From the NCBI GenBank assembly GCA_947462335.1, contig OX381720.1, positions 64,873,946 through 64,937,945 of the forward strand: DNA of 64,000 nt, in the 5' to 3' direction. Made by a program: the position numbers and the translations under genes. Below are positions 49,605-60,412 of the stretch, piece after piece (positions within the stretch are counted from its first letter, which is position 1; every line of letters starts with the position of its first letter). Below the pieces are notes generated by a model. It had not been told where the DNA came from. It searched no databases and was given only the letters and a program-made list of their open reading frames with translations. This DNA comes from Harmothoe impar (Eukaryota; Annelida; Polychaeta; Phyllodocida; Polynoidae).

Positions 49605-50820
49605 CACTATTTTCGACGACGCTATGACGCGCACGAGGTAGACAGACGACGTCGTTTCACTTCCTTATTTGGAGTTTGGGATCTTTTGACACCGAAGTCA
49701 TACCGTACGGTCGCGATAAAGCAACTAGTGTTGAAAAGCGTGCCGGTCTTTTATAAGCGCCGGAGTATAAGAGCCTCCAAATGTTTTTTCTCAAGCACTA
49801 AAATCGCGACTTTGAATAAGCGCCAGCGCCTGGCTTGTATATAGCTCCTGAGTAAGAACTTCACCGAATTGAAAAGCCCTCCCTCAGAGCTCTTAATCGC
49901 GACAGTACGGTACAAATCTGATGTCAACCCGCGCCAAAAACAAAAAGGGTGTTCCGGTCACACGTACCTACGACGAGCGACCTTCAGCTATCACCACGTG
50001 AAGAGTGGGAAATAAATTTTGTACGGCAAGAAAACTGAAAACTGATAACGATTCCATTAGATAAGTATTTGGTTCCAATCTATGGCGAGATATTTCCACC
50101 AAAGCGATTGATTTATATGTCTGTAAGGTTCAGCTCTCCAACACTCTCCAATGTCCGCCGGTGCACGACGGTCGCCGCCCATCATTAGTCACAACTAAAC
50201 TTCTGCTGGAGAGTGAAAGTTACGTTGAGTCTTGAGGTGCGCAGAGATACTATCTGCCGCAGCCTGATTTTAGTTCCACGCTATTTAGATAAACGCCCCA
50301 TTTAAAATCTCTCTCTCGATCCTAGTAAAGGAAAAAAAAGGCTAGAGTTTATCATGGACGCGTCTCAGTTTTAGTCAAGCCGTAAAGTGAAGAACCAGAG
50401 CTTGTACATATTCCCACGTGAGGGGTGACCCCGCGGGGCGTTCAGTTAGTACTGAGTCTATACTCAAGGTCAAGTTCCACTCTCTAAACAGAGCTTTAGC
50501 GACTCCGTCATATAGACTAGACCGCGCGCGCGATTTTTTTTTTTTGCTGAAGCAGCTAATCGATGGAAGAGTAGAGAACAGGTGCTCGACCAAAAATCTG
50601 CTTCAGAGGCTTGTTTTCAGGTATTAACAGTTAAATCAAAATATTTCAAAACATCCAGAAAAGCAGAATAACATGTCCTACGGGCTACAGCCGGGCACTG
50701 ACGAGCAGACGGCGCTGACGTCATTTCAATCAGGTCACAGGGCTCTTTAGACACCTTTTCTGTAAGACCCGTCTCATACCTTAGTATATAATACCGTAAA
50801 CACCGGTGATTAGTATATGA
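49605..50820. other. Element interior, no convincing gene
   Basis: No protein-like frame is seen. Small Arg-rich open frames at 49593-49844 and around 50420 are probably chance. Confidence 0.45.
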
Positions 50821-50821
50821 T

Positions 50822-50889
50822 CACATTGGCAGTCGCGGATCCACGAAGAGGCTGAATAAGCCTCGAGCGGACCCGCCACTTGCAATGTG
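50822..50889. ncRNA. 68-nt structured hairpin, possible RNA
   Basis: CACATTG pairs with CAATGTG (7 bp). Inside, GCGGATCC faces GGACCCGC, and the apex is GAGGCT-GAATA-AGCCTC. The layered stem resembles a structured RNA or a cruciform site. Transcription is unknown. Confidence 0.35.
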
Positions 50890-52299
50890 ACAATCTTACC
50901 ATGCGCTTTGTTTTGTTTTTGTTTCTATTTACAACAGCAAACATTTCAAACAACCTATTGTTTTTTTTTTAAATGATGAAAAATCAGCCCAAAAAAAAAA
51001 AAAAGTAAACATTTTAGAGCTAAATTTGTGGAGGATAGCCGGACATGCTGATGTCACTAGACCCCTAAATTCGATATGGTGACATGGGCATTTTCTTAAA
51101 ATTCGATACGACGACACGGGCACGGACATCTAAGTGACATGGGACATGTGGCATTTCTTGAGTCCCACATGTGCCATGGACCATAGTGACATGAGGAAAA
51201 AAAAAATGTTCAAAGAGTGCATCAGAAAAGTGCCATTTCAAGCCTAAACATTTCGCCAAATTTTTTTTTCTCTTGGATGGTACTCGGCTTTGCAGTGTCT
51301 GGGTCCTTAAAAATGTACCAGAATGCTCAAATTCGGGTTCTAAATATTTTCAAAAAACGTTTTCTCCCTTAGTGACGTGTGACATGGGCATTTCTTAAAT
51401 TCGACATACGGCTGCATGGGGAGGACCCACCCGTCAAGGGCCCCATGATGACTCATACCCGCCGCGTTCAAACTAGCGTGGTGGTTATAGGTAGACCTTC
51501 TTTCAGTATCCACGTGACCAGATCCATCGCCGTCTCTTGAGCAACAGTAACCGAGGTAACTAGGGTTATTGTTATCCGGGCCGTAAGACGACAGTCTAAG
51601 ACGGTGTGTAGTCGCGTTTTGCTCTCCCTAATACTCTAATTCAAGTCGAGTTACCGCTAACCCCTACAAAAAGAGGGTCATTTGTGTAATTCAAAAGTCG
51701 TTCCTTTGTTAGCAATGAGGGGGTCGTTCTATTCATTGATTTTTTTTTGATTTTTTTATTTTTATTTTGTTTTTTTGTTTACAACAACAAGTCAAAGTAC
51801 AGTCAATCAACCGAGATCCTTTCTACTCCGTGGGGGTGTAGAAGGATCTCCCCCCTGAGGTTACAAAGTCACCTCTTTATTTAAAGGGTTACGGGTCGCA
51901 AAGTCGCTTTCGCTTTCGCTTACAAGTCACAAAGTCGCATGAAATATTCAAGTCAAAAAGTCAAATTCATCGACTATCAGCACAGTCGTTTGAAAGGCAT
52001 CAAGTCACCGAAAAACTCCTCTACAGTCACCTCCGACTCGCCTCCTCCCTACCCCCCTAAAGGGGGGTAGAGAGGAAGCGATTCCCTAGAGATCAGATAA
52101 TTTTTTTTTTTTTCTCCCGAGCAGACCCCAAAAGCCCCCCCTCCCCCCCAAGTGCCCGCCCACCCCATAAATAGTGCCCCCCTCCCCCCCCTCCCCTCCC
52201 CATGCATCTTAAAGTGCCCCCCTCCCCCCCCTCCCCTCCCCTCGCCCCTTATAGAAGCCTCCCATTAGCTAGTCCAAGTCATGTGACCAAAAGGGAAGC
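50890..52299. other. Element interior, low complexity
   Basis: GTGACATGGGCATTTCTTAA-like words recur at 51078-51400; T- and A-runs are frequent. A C-rich tract (CCCCTCCCCCCCTCCCC, twice) lies at 52130-52250 and could form quadruplex on the opposite strand. No gene. Confidence 0.5.
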
Positions 52300-52808
52300 G
52301 TAGTCTGTCTATTGTCTATATTATGCAAATGAGGGAGGGGGTCAGGTCACGTGACCAAGGGGGTGTGGCCTATTTTCTAAATAAAGAGCGCTTCCGGTCA
52401 CGTGACCAAGAGGGTGTGGTCCTATTATGCAAATGAGGGGGTCACGTGATCCATGATTATGCAAATGAGGGAGTCACCTGACCAAATGGAAGCCACTGAT
52501 TGGCTGGTGATCAAAGGGGCGTAGTCTACTATGCAAATGAGGGGGTCACGTGATCAAGGGGGCGTGGTCTATTATGCAAATGAGGGGGTCACGTGGGGGT
52601 CACGTGACCAAATGGCGGCCCTGATTGGCTGGTGATCAAGGGGGCGTGGCCTATTACGTAATTATGCAAATGAGGGGGCGTGGCCTATTACGTAATTATG
52701 CAAATGAGGGGGTCACGTGACCAAATGGAGGCCTCTGATTGGCTGCATGTCGATTGAGTAATAAACAGTACTTAACTATAGTCCCGTTCCGATACATACT
52801 ATACTACT
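52300..52808. repeat. Right TIR with the same motif array
   Basis: The reverse complement of its outer ~180 nt matches the left TIR with about one change. The inner part keeps ATGCAAAT, GTCACGTGACC, GGGGGCGTGG and CTGATTGGCTGGTGATC words in four to five subunits. It is followed by target-site copy CGTATT. Confidence 0.85.
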
Positions 52809-52814
52809 CGTATT

Positions 52815-53145
52815 ATCTCCACCCTCAGGTTATCTTTACTGCACTTTTATTAGAATAACCCAAAATTGTATGTTTAAAAACCTGGTATGCCTCCTGGTGT
52901 GCATGGAACAGAAACTAATTGTCTTTGCCTAGTCTTCTGTGTTGGATATTAAGGAGACCGCCAACTGTCTGTCCAATTCACATTCATCAAGTTCCGACTG
53001 TATTGATGCTTGTACAAAGGGCATAAAGATGATTTATGTCAGTGACTCATCTAATGTAAAGCATCTCCTATAGGGCCTTAGCAAGATGATCAGTGCATAG
53101 CACCATTCCCACTGGTACTAGGTCTATTCCCAGTACTCACAGCAA
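52815..53145. other. Unique non-coding spacer
   Basis: No gene or repeat recognised. Confidence 0.5.
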
Positions 53146-53147
53146 CC

Positions 53148-53585
53148 AGCTTAGCCAAATCTCGTGGCCGAGATTAGGGTACAAGCAGGGTGCAGGTATT
53201 GTGCATAGGTTGTACCTGGACACTCCTTATGTCACCTGTGTCCAGTAAAGTGTAGTGGTTAGCACTGTGGACTCATGATGCAGAGTACCTGAGTTCAAAT
53301 CTCTTCCAGGTAATGCCTGGTAATGAAATTCATAAGTAAAGCAATTTTTGAAACAGAATACATTATTCACATAAAGAAAATTTAGAAATATGTATTTAAA
53401 GGACATAGTGTTATTTGGCCTGGTAGGGATTTAAACTTGGGATCCCAGCATTATGAGTCCACAGTGCTAACCACTACACTATACTGGACACAGGTGACAT
53501 TAGGAGTGTCCAGGTACAACCTATTCACAATACCTGCACCCTGCCTGTACCCAAATCTCGGCCACGAGATTTGGCTGAGCTAGTC
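53148..53585. mobile_element. tRNA-derived palindromic element
   Basis: Two arms of ~150-170 nt face each other. Each contains a tRNA-like A box (TAGTGGTTAGC at 53253, complement near 53466-53477) and a B box (GAGTTCAAATC at 53291; reverse-strand AAGTTTAAATCCC near 53431). Outer ends AAATCTCGTGGCCGAGATT are themselves hairpins. It reads as two SINE-like heads joined head to head, or a foldback element that captured one. Confidence 0.7.
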
Positions 53586-53678
53586 CTTGCAGAGCAAAGG
53601 GTTATGATTGTTACCAGTGGTCCAAAAGGTAGAGCCACTGTATCTCGCTAATGCGGAATAGAGGTACTTGTCACATAT

Positions 53679-53920
53679 GGCCCAAAAAAGGGTTTGTTTC
53701 AGGTCACCCAACCGAACCTATCAAAACAGGGCCGACTCTACATTTTTCTATGCAATTTTGAAAACATTTCGGTGTTTTTACCCTTTTTTGGTCAATTTTG
53801 GGGTCTTCTTAGAGGCCGGCTAGTACTTTCATGAAAAAAAAAATGTTTTAAAAAATCAAACAAATCTGACCTACTGACCCTACATGTCCATGTTACCTGA
53901 AACAAACCTTTTTTTTAGCC
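53679..53920. mobile_element. MITE, TTTGTTTCAGGT-TIR family, member 1
   Basis: Left end GGCCCAAAAAAGGGTTTGTT, right end complement GTTTGTTTCAGGTAAC. Similar length and ends to the element at 58886-59212. No ORF. Confidence 0.65.
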
Positions 53921-54049
53921 TTATCATAACATGGCGGTACTGTATTCAACGTAATAAGCAACATCTTGGTTGGACTAGATAGTCCTTTATCAGTAATTTC
54001 CATGATTGTCATGGACTGGTTGTGGATGATACATGTATAATACATATTT

Positions 54050-54124
54050 CTGTGCATCCAACGTCTTTCCTCTTGGTTTCTTTCTGCAATCCCCTCACCA
54101 AGAGGAAAGACGTTGGATGCACAG
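54050..54124. repeat. 27-bp perfect hairpin
   Basis: Arms start CTGTGCATCCAACGTCTTTC and are fully complementary over 27 bp, with a ~21-nt loop. It could be a small-RNA precursor or a recent foldback remnant. Confidence 0.9.
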
Positions 54125-55560
54125 ATTGTGCTCCATTACACCTCAAGGGATCTATCTACTAGACTAATCTATTATAATGCCAGCCAAGCAACAAAAACCG
54201 TTCCCCTAGGAAAAATCAAATCCTGTACACCAGTCCCTGTCCTAAGCCTGGCAGGAAATCTAATATAGCAGTTTGTCCAGTCCATTCTGTAGTCTTAAAG
54301 TGGAGCTGGAGGCTGGCCCAGTCACTGAGTGGTTCAGGCCATACCACCGTAAGTTAAAGTTGTGACTGTCGGCTGTGGGAGGGGTGTTCCCATAAGACCC
54401 GACAGGAGTGATATCATCCTTTTAGTTTCCCCATTGAAATGTATTTAAAATAAGCGCCATAAAAGGGCCAAACGGAATTGATATTTTCAAAATATAGAGA
54501 AAAAGCAATGCTTGCTAATATCGGAAACACATTCTATTTGGCCAAAGGCTATTTAGGAGCGTCCCTCCCCGTCCCCATCTACCATGCCTGCAGCACCCAG
54601 CCCACCTCCCATCTAAAAGTAACAGCCCACCCCCTGACATTCACAAACTACTCGTTATCCTGTTTCACCCCTCAGTGCTCCTGATCAGCAGCCAGGCCAC
54701 AAACTCACTGAGTTAGATGAAACACCAATTCTGTAATATCAAGTCTTGTAGATTTACATCCTTATCTCTCTGTGTGAGACCAGGGTAGGTGTGTAGATGT
54801 GAGGTAACGAGAAGCAATGGGTACATGTATAACCATGTTTGTCAGGCACAGCTGTGGTCTTGTGTTAAAGCACCTTGATGTATAACACATTGAGACGTGT
54901 GAGGACGGAAGTGGATGTTGGGTGAGTTTCCGGTACATTGAGGCACATTTAAGCCTTCCCGTTTTACTCCAACATAGACCACACCTAGCACGGAGCTCTA
55001 TACATGAGGCAGACACAGCTGTACCACTGCAGCACAGTTACCACAGCTATACTACTACAGGACAGTTACCAATGTAAGTACTAGGAGTGTCATTGATACC
55101 CCCAGAATTGATACATCAACATTTCTAGATTTCCGATAATCGCATCGACAAAGGCATTATATATTAGTTATTTCTATTACAGATAGCCTCATAATTTACC
55201 TTTCTAAAACTGTAAGATTTGTCGAGATATTCCAACTAGAACTGAATTTTTATTCTTTTTAAAAATGGTGAACTATGCCTCAAGTATTGAGGTAATGGAG
55301 TTTTTGTTCAAATGTTACAAAGTGTTCATCCTTATTGACTGAAGTTGGAGAGTTTATTCAAGCAGATATTAACTGTTTTTGCAGTATCAAAATAAATTAA
55401 TATAATCGAAAAATCGACACGAAAATAGTGATAATCGAAATCGAAATAAATTGGATGTCAATGACATCCCTAGTTAGTACAGACCCTACCCAGGCCGTGT
55501 GTTTTATTTACTACAGAAGGCACATTGCTGAGTCGGTTACAGGGAATAAGCTGACATTAA
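54125..55560. other. Non-coding stretch
   Basis: No gene supported. ACCACAGCTATACTAC-like words near 55020-55070 repeat weakly. Confidence 0.5.
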
Positions 55561-55562
55561 AA

Positions 55563-56805
55563 AGGAGAACAATCAGGGTATGCTGAAGGAGGTACCATAG
55601 CTACAATACAACACAACACAATCAGGGTATGGTGGAGGCTGGAACCATAGCTACAATACAATACAACACAATCAGGGTATGGTGGAGGAGGGAACCATAG
55701 CTACAATACAACACAATCAGGGTATGGGGGAGGAGGGAACCACAGCTACAATACAACACAATCAGGGTATGGTGGAGGATGGAACCATAGCTACAATACA
55801 ACACAACACAATCAGGGTATGGTGGAGGAGGGAACCATAGCTACAATACAACACAATCAGGGTATGCTGGAGGAGGGAGCCATAGCTACAATACAATACA
55901 ACACAATCAGGGTTTGGTGGAGGCTGGTACCATAGCTACAATACAATACAACACACTCAGGGTATGGTGGAGGAGGGAACCATAGCTACAATACAATACA
56001 ACACATTCAGGGTATGCTGGAGGAGGGAACCATAGCTACAATACAATACAACACAATCAGGGTATGGTGGAGGATGGAACCATAGCTACAATACAACACA
56101 ACACAATCAGGGTATGCTGGAGGAGGAACCATAGCTACAATACAACACAACACAATCAGGGTATGCTGAAGGAGGTACCATAGCTACAATACAACACAAT
56201 CAGGGTATGGTGGAGGAGGAACCATAGCTACAATACAACACAACACAATCAGGGTATGGTGGAGGAGGAACCATAGCTACAATACAACACAACACAATCA
56301 GGGTATGGTGGAGGAGGAACCTTAGCTACAATACAACACAATCAGGGTGTGGTGGAGGATGGAACCATAGCTACAATACAACACAATCAGGGTGTGGTGG
56401 AGGAGGGAACCATAGCTACAATACAACACAATCAGGGTATGGTGGAGGAGGGAACCACAGCTACAATACAACACAACACAATCAGGGTATGGTGGAGGAG
56501 GGAACCATAGCTACAACACAACACAACACAATCAGGGTATGGTGGAGGAGGGAACCATAGCTACAACACAACACAATCAGGGTATGGTGGAGGAGGGAAC
56601 CATAGCTACAATACAACACAATCAGGGTATGGTGGAGGAGGGAACCATAGCTACAATACAACACAATCAGGGTATGGTAGAGGAGGGAACCACAGCTACA
56701 ATACAACACAACACAATCAGGGTATGGTGGAGGAGGGAACCATAGCTACAATACAACACAACACAATCAGGGTATGTTGGAGGAGGGAACCATAGCTACA
56801 ATACA
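55563..56805. repeat. ~45-57-bp minisatellite, ~25 copies
   Basis: The core CAATCAGGGTATGGTGGAGG then AGGGAACCATAGCTACAATA, with variable numbers of CAACA words. Open frames through it (GMVEEGTIATIQHNQ) are artefacts. Confidence 0.95.
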
Positions 56806-57600
56806 ACAACACATTAACGTGATGAACACATTAGTACAGCAACAGCAGTGACCTGTATAACTATAAGCATCTGGGATCTTATTAATGGCAAGTATTCTTT
56901 ATCCCAGAACTTTAACAAGATGGGCGGTAATTCAAAACATTCATTTAGTGCATTAATACGATTTCAATGGCTGGCCTTTAAACAGGCCATTACGTAGTGC
57001 CTCTAGCTGCACTGTAGTCATGAGGCACCAAAACGTAGTGCCCTATTCTGTATACCTGTGTGAGGTTTGACAATAGGGACGTCTGTATATCTGTGAGGTT
57101 ATGAGGTATATACACACTGATTAGGGACATGTCTCAACAGTCACACACCTTATCAGTCTCCGACTTCCTACATGCTCTTAATCATACATCTTTAGAGAGA
57201 TCTAATCACATGTATATATGGGTTCACAGCATAAACTGTACATGGTTTGTACCGTTTATATACACTGAACTGTACACCCGCAGTAGATGCTATTGTGTAC
57301 CTTCTAACAGAGACGTTTTACAGTGCACATGTCGTTGTACCTACTGCGTGGTTGTTGATGCCGTGCCTCCTCCCCGCTATACCCGATTGTGTTACATGAG
57401 GCAGGACTCCCCCCACTTCAGGTTGGTGATTGAGGTTATCTGTATGATCCATAACTTTCTCTTCACCACGTCAAAAGAGATATGGCAGATATGTTCTCTT
57501 TCAATATACTGTAATCACAATGGTATTCTGTGCGCTCACAGCATTCTCTGCTATTTCTGATGCGACAACCATGGGTCCTGGTCCTAGACGAGCTACTGTC
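56806..57600. other. Non-coding spacer
   Basis: A 143-codon frame at 57129-57560 is Cys/Tyr-rich without recognisable features; I consider it accidental. Confidence 0.45.
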
Positions 57601-57607
57601 TATGAGT

Positions 57608-58525
57608 GGCAGACATGTCCCTCACGTCTCAATGTCTCAATGACATGTTCCTCATGTCTCAATGACCTGTCCCTCATGTCTCAATGACACGTCCCTCATG
57701 TCTCAATGACACCTTCCTCATGTCTCAATGACACCTTCCTCATGTCTCAATGACACCTTCCTCATGTCTCAATGACACCTTCCTCATTTCTCAATGACTT
57801 GTCCCTCATGTCTCAATGACACCTTCCTCATGTCTCAATGACACATCCCTCATGTCTCAATGACATGTCCCTCATGTCTCAATGACATGTCCTTCATGTC
57901 TCAATGACATGTCCCTCATGTCCCAATGACATGTCCCTCATGTCTCAATGACATGTCCTTCATGTCTCAATGACACCTTCCTCATGTCTCAATGACACCT
58001 TCCTCATGTCTCAATGACTTATCCCTCATGTCTCAATGACCTGTCCCTCATGTCTCAATGACCTGTCCCTCATGTCTCAATGACCTGTCCCTCATGTCTC
58101 AATGACACCTTCCTCATGTCTCAATGACACGTCCCTCATGTCCCAATGACATGTCCCTCATGTCTCAATGACACGTCCCTCATGTCTCAATGACACGTCC
58201 CTCATGTCTCAATGACATGTCCCTCATGTCTCAATGACATGTCCTTCATGTCTCAATGACATGTCCTTCATGTCCCAATGACATGTCCTTCATGTCTCAA
58301 TGACACCTTCCTCATGTCTCAATGACACCTTCCTCATGTCTCAATGACACCTTCCTCATGTCTCAATGACACCTTCCTCATGTCTCAATGACTTGTCCCT
58401 TATGTCTCAATGACCTGTCCCTCATGTCTCAATGACCTGTCCCTCATGTCTCAATGACACCTTCCTCATGTCTCAATGACACGTCCCTCATGTCTCAATG
58501 ACATGTTCCTCATGTTTCAATGAGT
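57608..58525. repeat. 22-bp minisatellite, ~41 copies
   Basis: The unit TGTCTCAATGACATGTCCCT plus CA recurs in variants (ACACCTTCCTCA, ACACGTCCCTCA, ACCTGTCCCTCA). Confidence 0.95.
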
Positions 58526-58885
58526 GGAGGACATGTCCCTCTTGTCATCAGTTCCCATACTTCATGGATCGATGGCACCACGAAAGGTCCTCAAGATTTG
58601 AGATTTTGAATATCTCATGACATCAGGATCTCTCCACTTCAAGATCCTTGAGGCTAGATACTGTACACTATTCATGACCAGAACATTGTCTGGTGTTTTA
58701 GTTTTCTAGGGACGGCATGGTCCCCACGACTTTATATGTGTGTCTGTCTATTATACCACTCAATACACCAGCAGGTACCTAACCGCTGCAGCATTTGTGC
58801 ATCATAATAACGTTATGCGAGTGTATCAATGATGCATGATAATGCAGCATGATGCATTCATGCAAACATTGAGGCCCCGCACTAA
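58526..58885. other. Non-coding spacer
   Basis: Nothing recognised. Confidence 0.5.
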
Positions 58886-59212
58886 GGCCAAAAAAGAAGA
58901 AGGTTTGTTCTAGGTAACATGGATAGAAAATCTAGGTTCCGTAGGTCCGTTTTTTTTTTGTTTTTTTTTTTCATGGACGTACTAGCCAACCTTACTGCAT
59001 ATCCAAAATTGACTAAAAAGGAATAGAAATTTGAAAATGTATTCAAAATTGCATAAAAATCGATGTAGCTTGCCACCTTTCTATTCTATAACATTTTTTG
59101 TGAATGTGTAAAAAATATGATTTTCTTTTTCAAAACTGCATAAAAAAAACTAGGGTCGGCCTTGCTTTGATAGGGTCAGTCGGGTGACCTGAAACAAACC
59201 TTTTTCCTTGGC
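58886..59212. mobile_element. MITE, TTTGTTTCAGGT-TIR family, member 2
   Basis: Left end GGCCAAAAAAGAAGAAGGTTTG, written here as GGCCAAAAAAG then AAGGTTTG; right end CCTGAAACAAACCTTTTT. Interior words (ATTTTGCATAAA, TAGGGTCGGC) relate to member 1. Confidence 0.65.
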
Positions 59213-59700
59213 ATAAACAAAGCCACTCAAATGTGTTTCTTATCACCGCACGCATCATAAAAATCATGATTTGGGGAAAACTTTTCTTTTTATTGAAACA
59301 TTTTTGATGAAAAATATGGAAAATATCTCAGCCAGATGAGCAATGATTTGCTTTATAACAACTTTGACTGATCAATAACCTCCGAATTACTAAAATGTGA
59401 AAATTGATAGCAAAAATCCAAATTTCGCTTTGTATTTTGGCACAAGTATTTATATAAAAAAAAGATTATATAAAAAACGCCCTCGTCATACTTCTCACTG
59501 ATTGGCAGTGAGACACAACTTTTTTAGTTGAGTGGCCTAAAGGGGAGTTTGAATTGAATCCTTCTGCTGCCCTTACAGGGCTACCATATCACTGCATTAT
59601 GAGATCAGCATTAGCCGGGTGTGTTTTGTGGTTTAATACTTAACAGGCTTCATCAGGTATTCAGCAGCACCATTACCAACGTACCAGGTCAGGTAATGAC
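59213..59700. other. Non-coding spacer
   Basis: AT-rich; nothing recognised. Confidence 0.5.
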
Positions 59701-59709
59701 GACTCGGAG

Positions 59710-60412
59710 TTAACCCTGTAAGGGCAGCAGGGTGCTTTAATGTAACCCTGTAAGGGTAGCATAGGGCTTTAATGTAACCCTGTAAGGGTAGCATGCTGCT
59801 TTAATGTAACCCTGTAAGGGCAGCATGCTGCTCTGATGTAACCCTGTAAGGCCAGCATGCTGCTTTAATGTAACCCTGTAAGGGTAGCATGCTGCTTTAA
59901 TGTAACCCTTTCAGGACATCATACTGCTTTAATGTAACCATGTAAGGGCAGCAAGCTGCTTTAATGTAACCCTGTAAGGGCAGCAGGGTGCTTTAATGTA
60001 ACCCTGTAAGGGCAGCATGCTTTGATGTAACCCTGTAAGGGCAGTATGCTGCTTTAATGTAAACCTGTAGGGGCAGCATACTGCTTTAATGTAACCCTGT
60101 AAGGGCAGCATTCTGCTTTAATGTAGCCCTGTAAGGGCAGCATACTGCTTTAATGTAACCCTGTAGGGGCAGCACGCTGCTTTAATGTAACCCTGTAGGG
60201 GCTGCATGCTGCTTTAATGTAACCCTGTAAGGGCAGCATGCTGCTTTAATGTAACCCTGTAGGGGCAGCATTCTGCTTTAATGTAACCCTGTAAGGGCAG
60301 CATACTGCTTTAATGTAACCCTGTAGGGGTAGCATACTGCTTTAATGTAACCCTGTAAGGGCTGCATGCTGCTTTAATGTAACCCTGTAAGGGCAGCATG
60401 GTGCTTTACTGT
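59710..60412. repeat. 32-bp minisatellite, ~21 copies
   Basis: The unit CTTTAATGTAACCCTGTAAG plus GGCAGCATGCTG, with variants AGGGGCAGCA and AGGGTAGCA. Confidence 0.95.

Larger units (their letters stand above)
43239..52808. mobile_element. 9.57-kb TIR element, Maverick/Polinton-like ends, non-autonomous
   Basis: Both ends carry the same inverted sequence starting AGTAGTATAGTATGTATCGG. The element is flanked by a perfect 6-bp direct repeat, CGTATT (43233-43238 and 52809-52814). The outer ~180 nt of the two TIRs differ at about one position, and similarity continues imperfectly for about 400-500 nt. A 6-bp duplication and long TIRs beginning AG are the terminal features described for Maverick/Polinton elements. 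I find no polymerase B, integrase, packaging ATPase, protease or capsid frame. It may therefore be a non-autonomous derivative mobilised in trans, or an unrelated class. Two ORFs inside look protein-like. Other contents are ~400-bp tandem repeats, hairpin clusters and a long CA microsatellite. Confidence 0.8.

Noticed and set aside
57129..57560. 143-codon open frame
   Set aside because: Composition is like translated non-coding DNA, no recognisable motif, no splice context.
57608..58525. CRISPR-like or regulatory array
   Set aside because: Simple 22-bp minisatellite without spacers.
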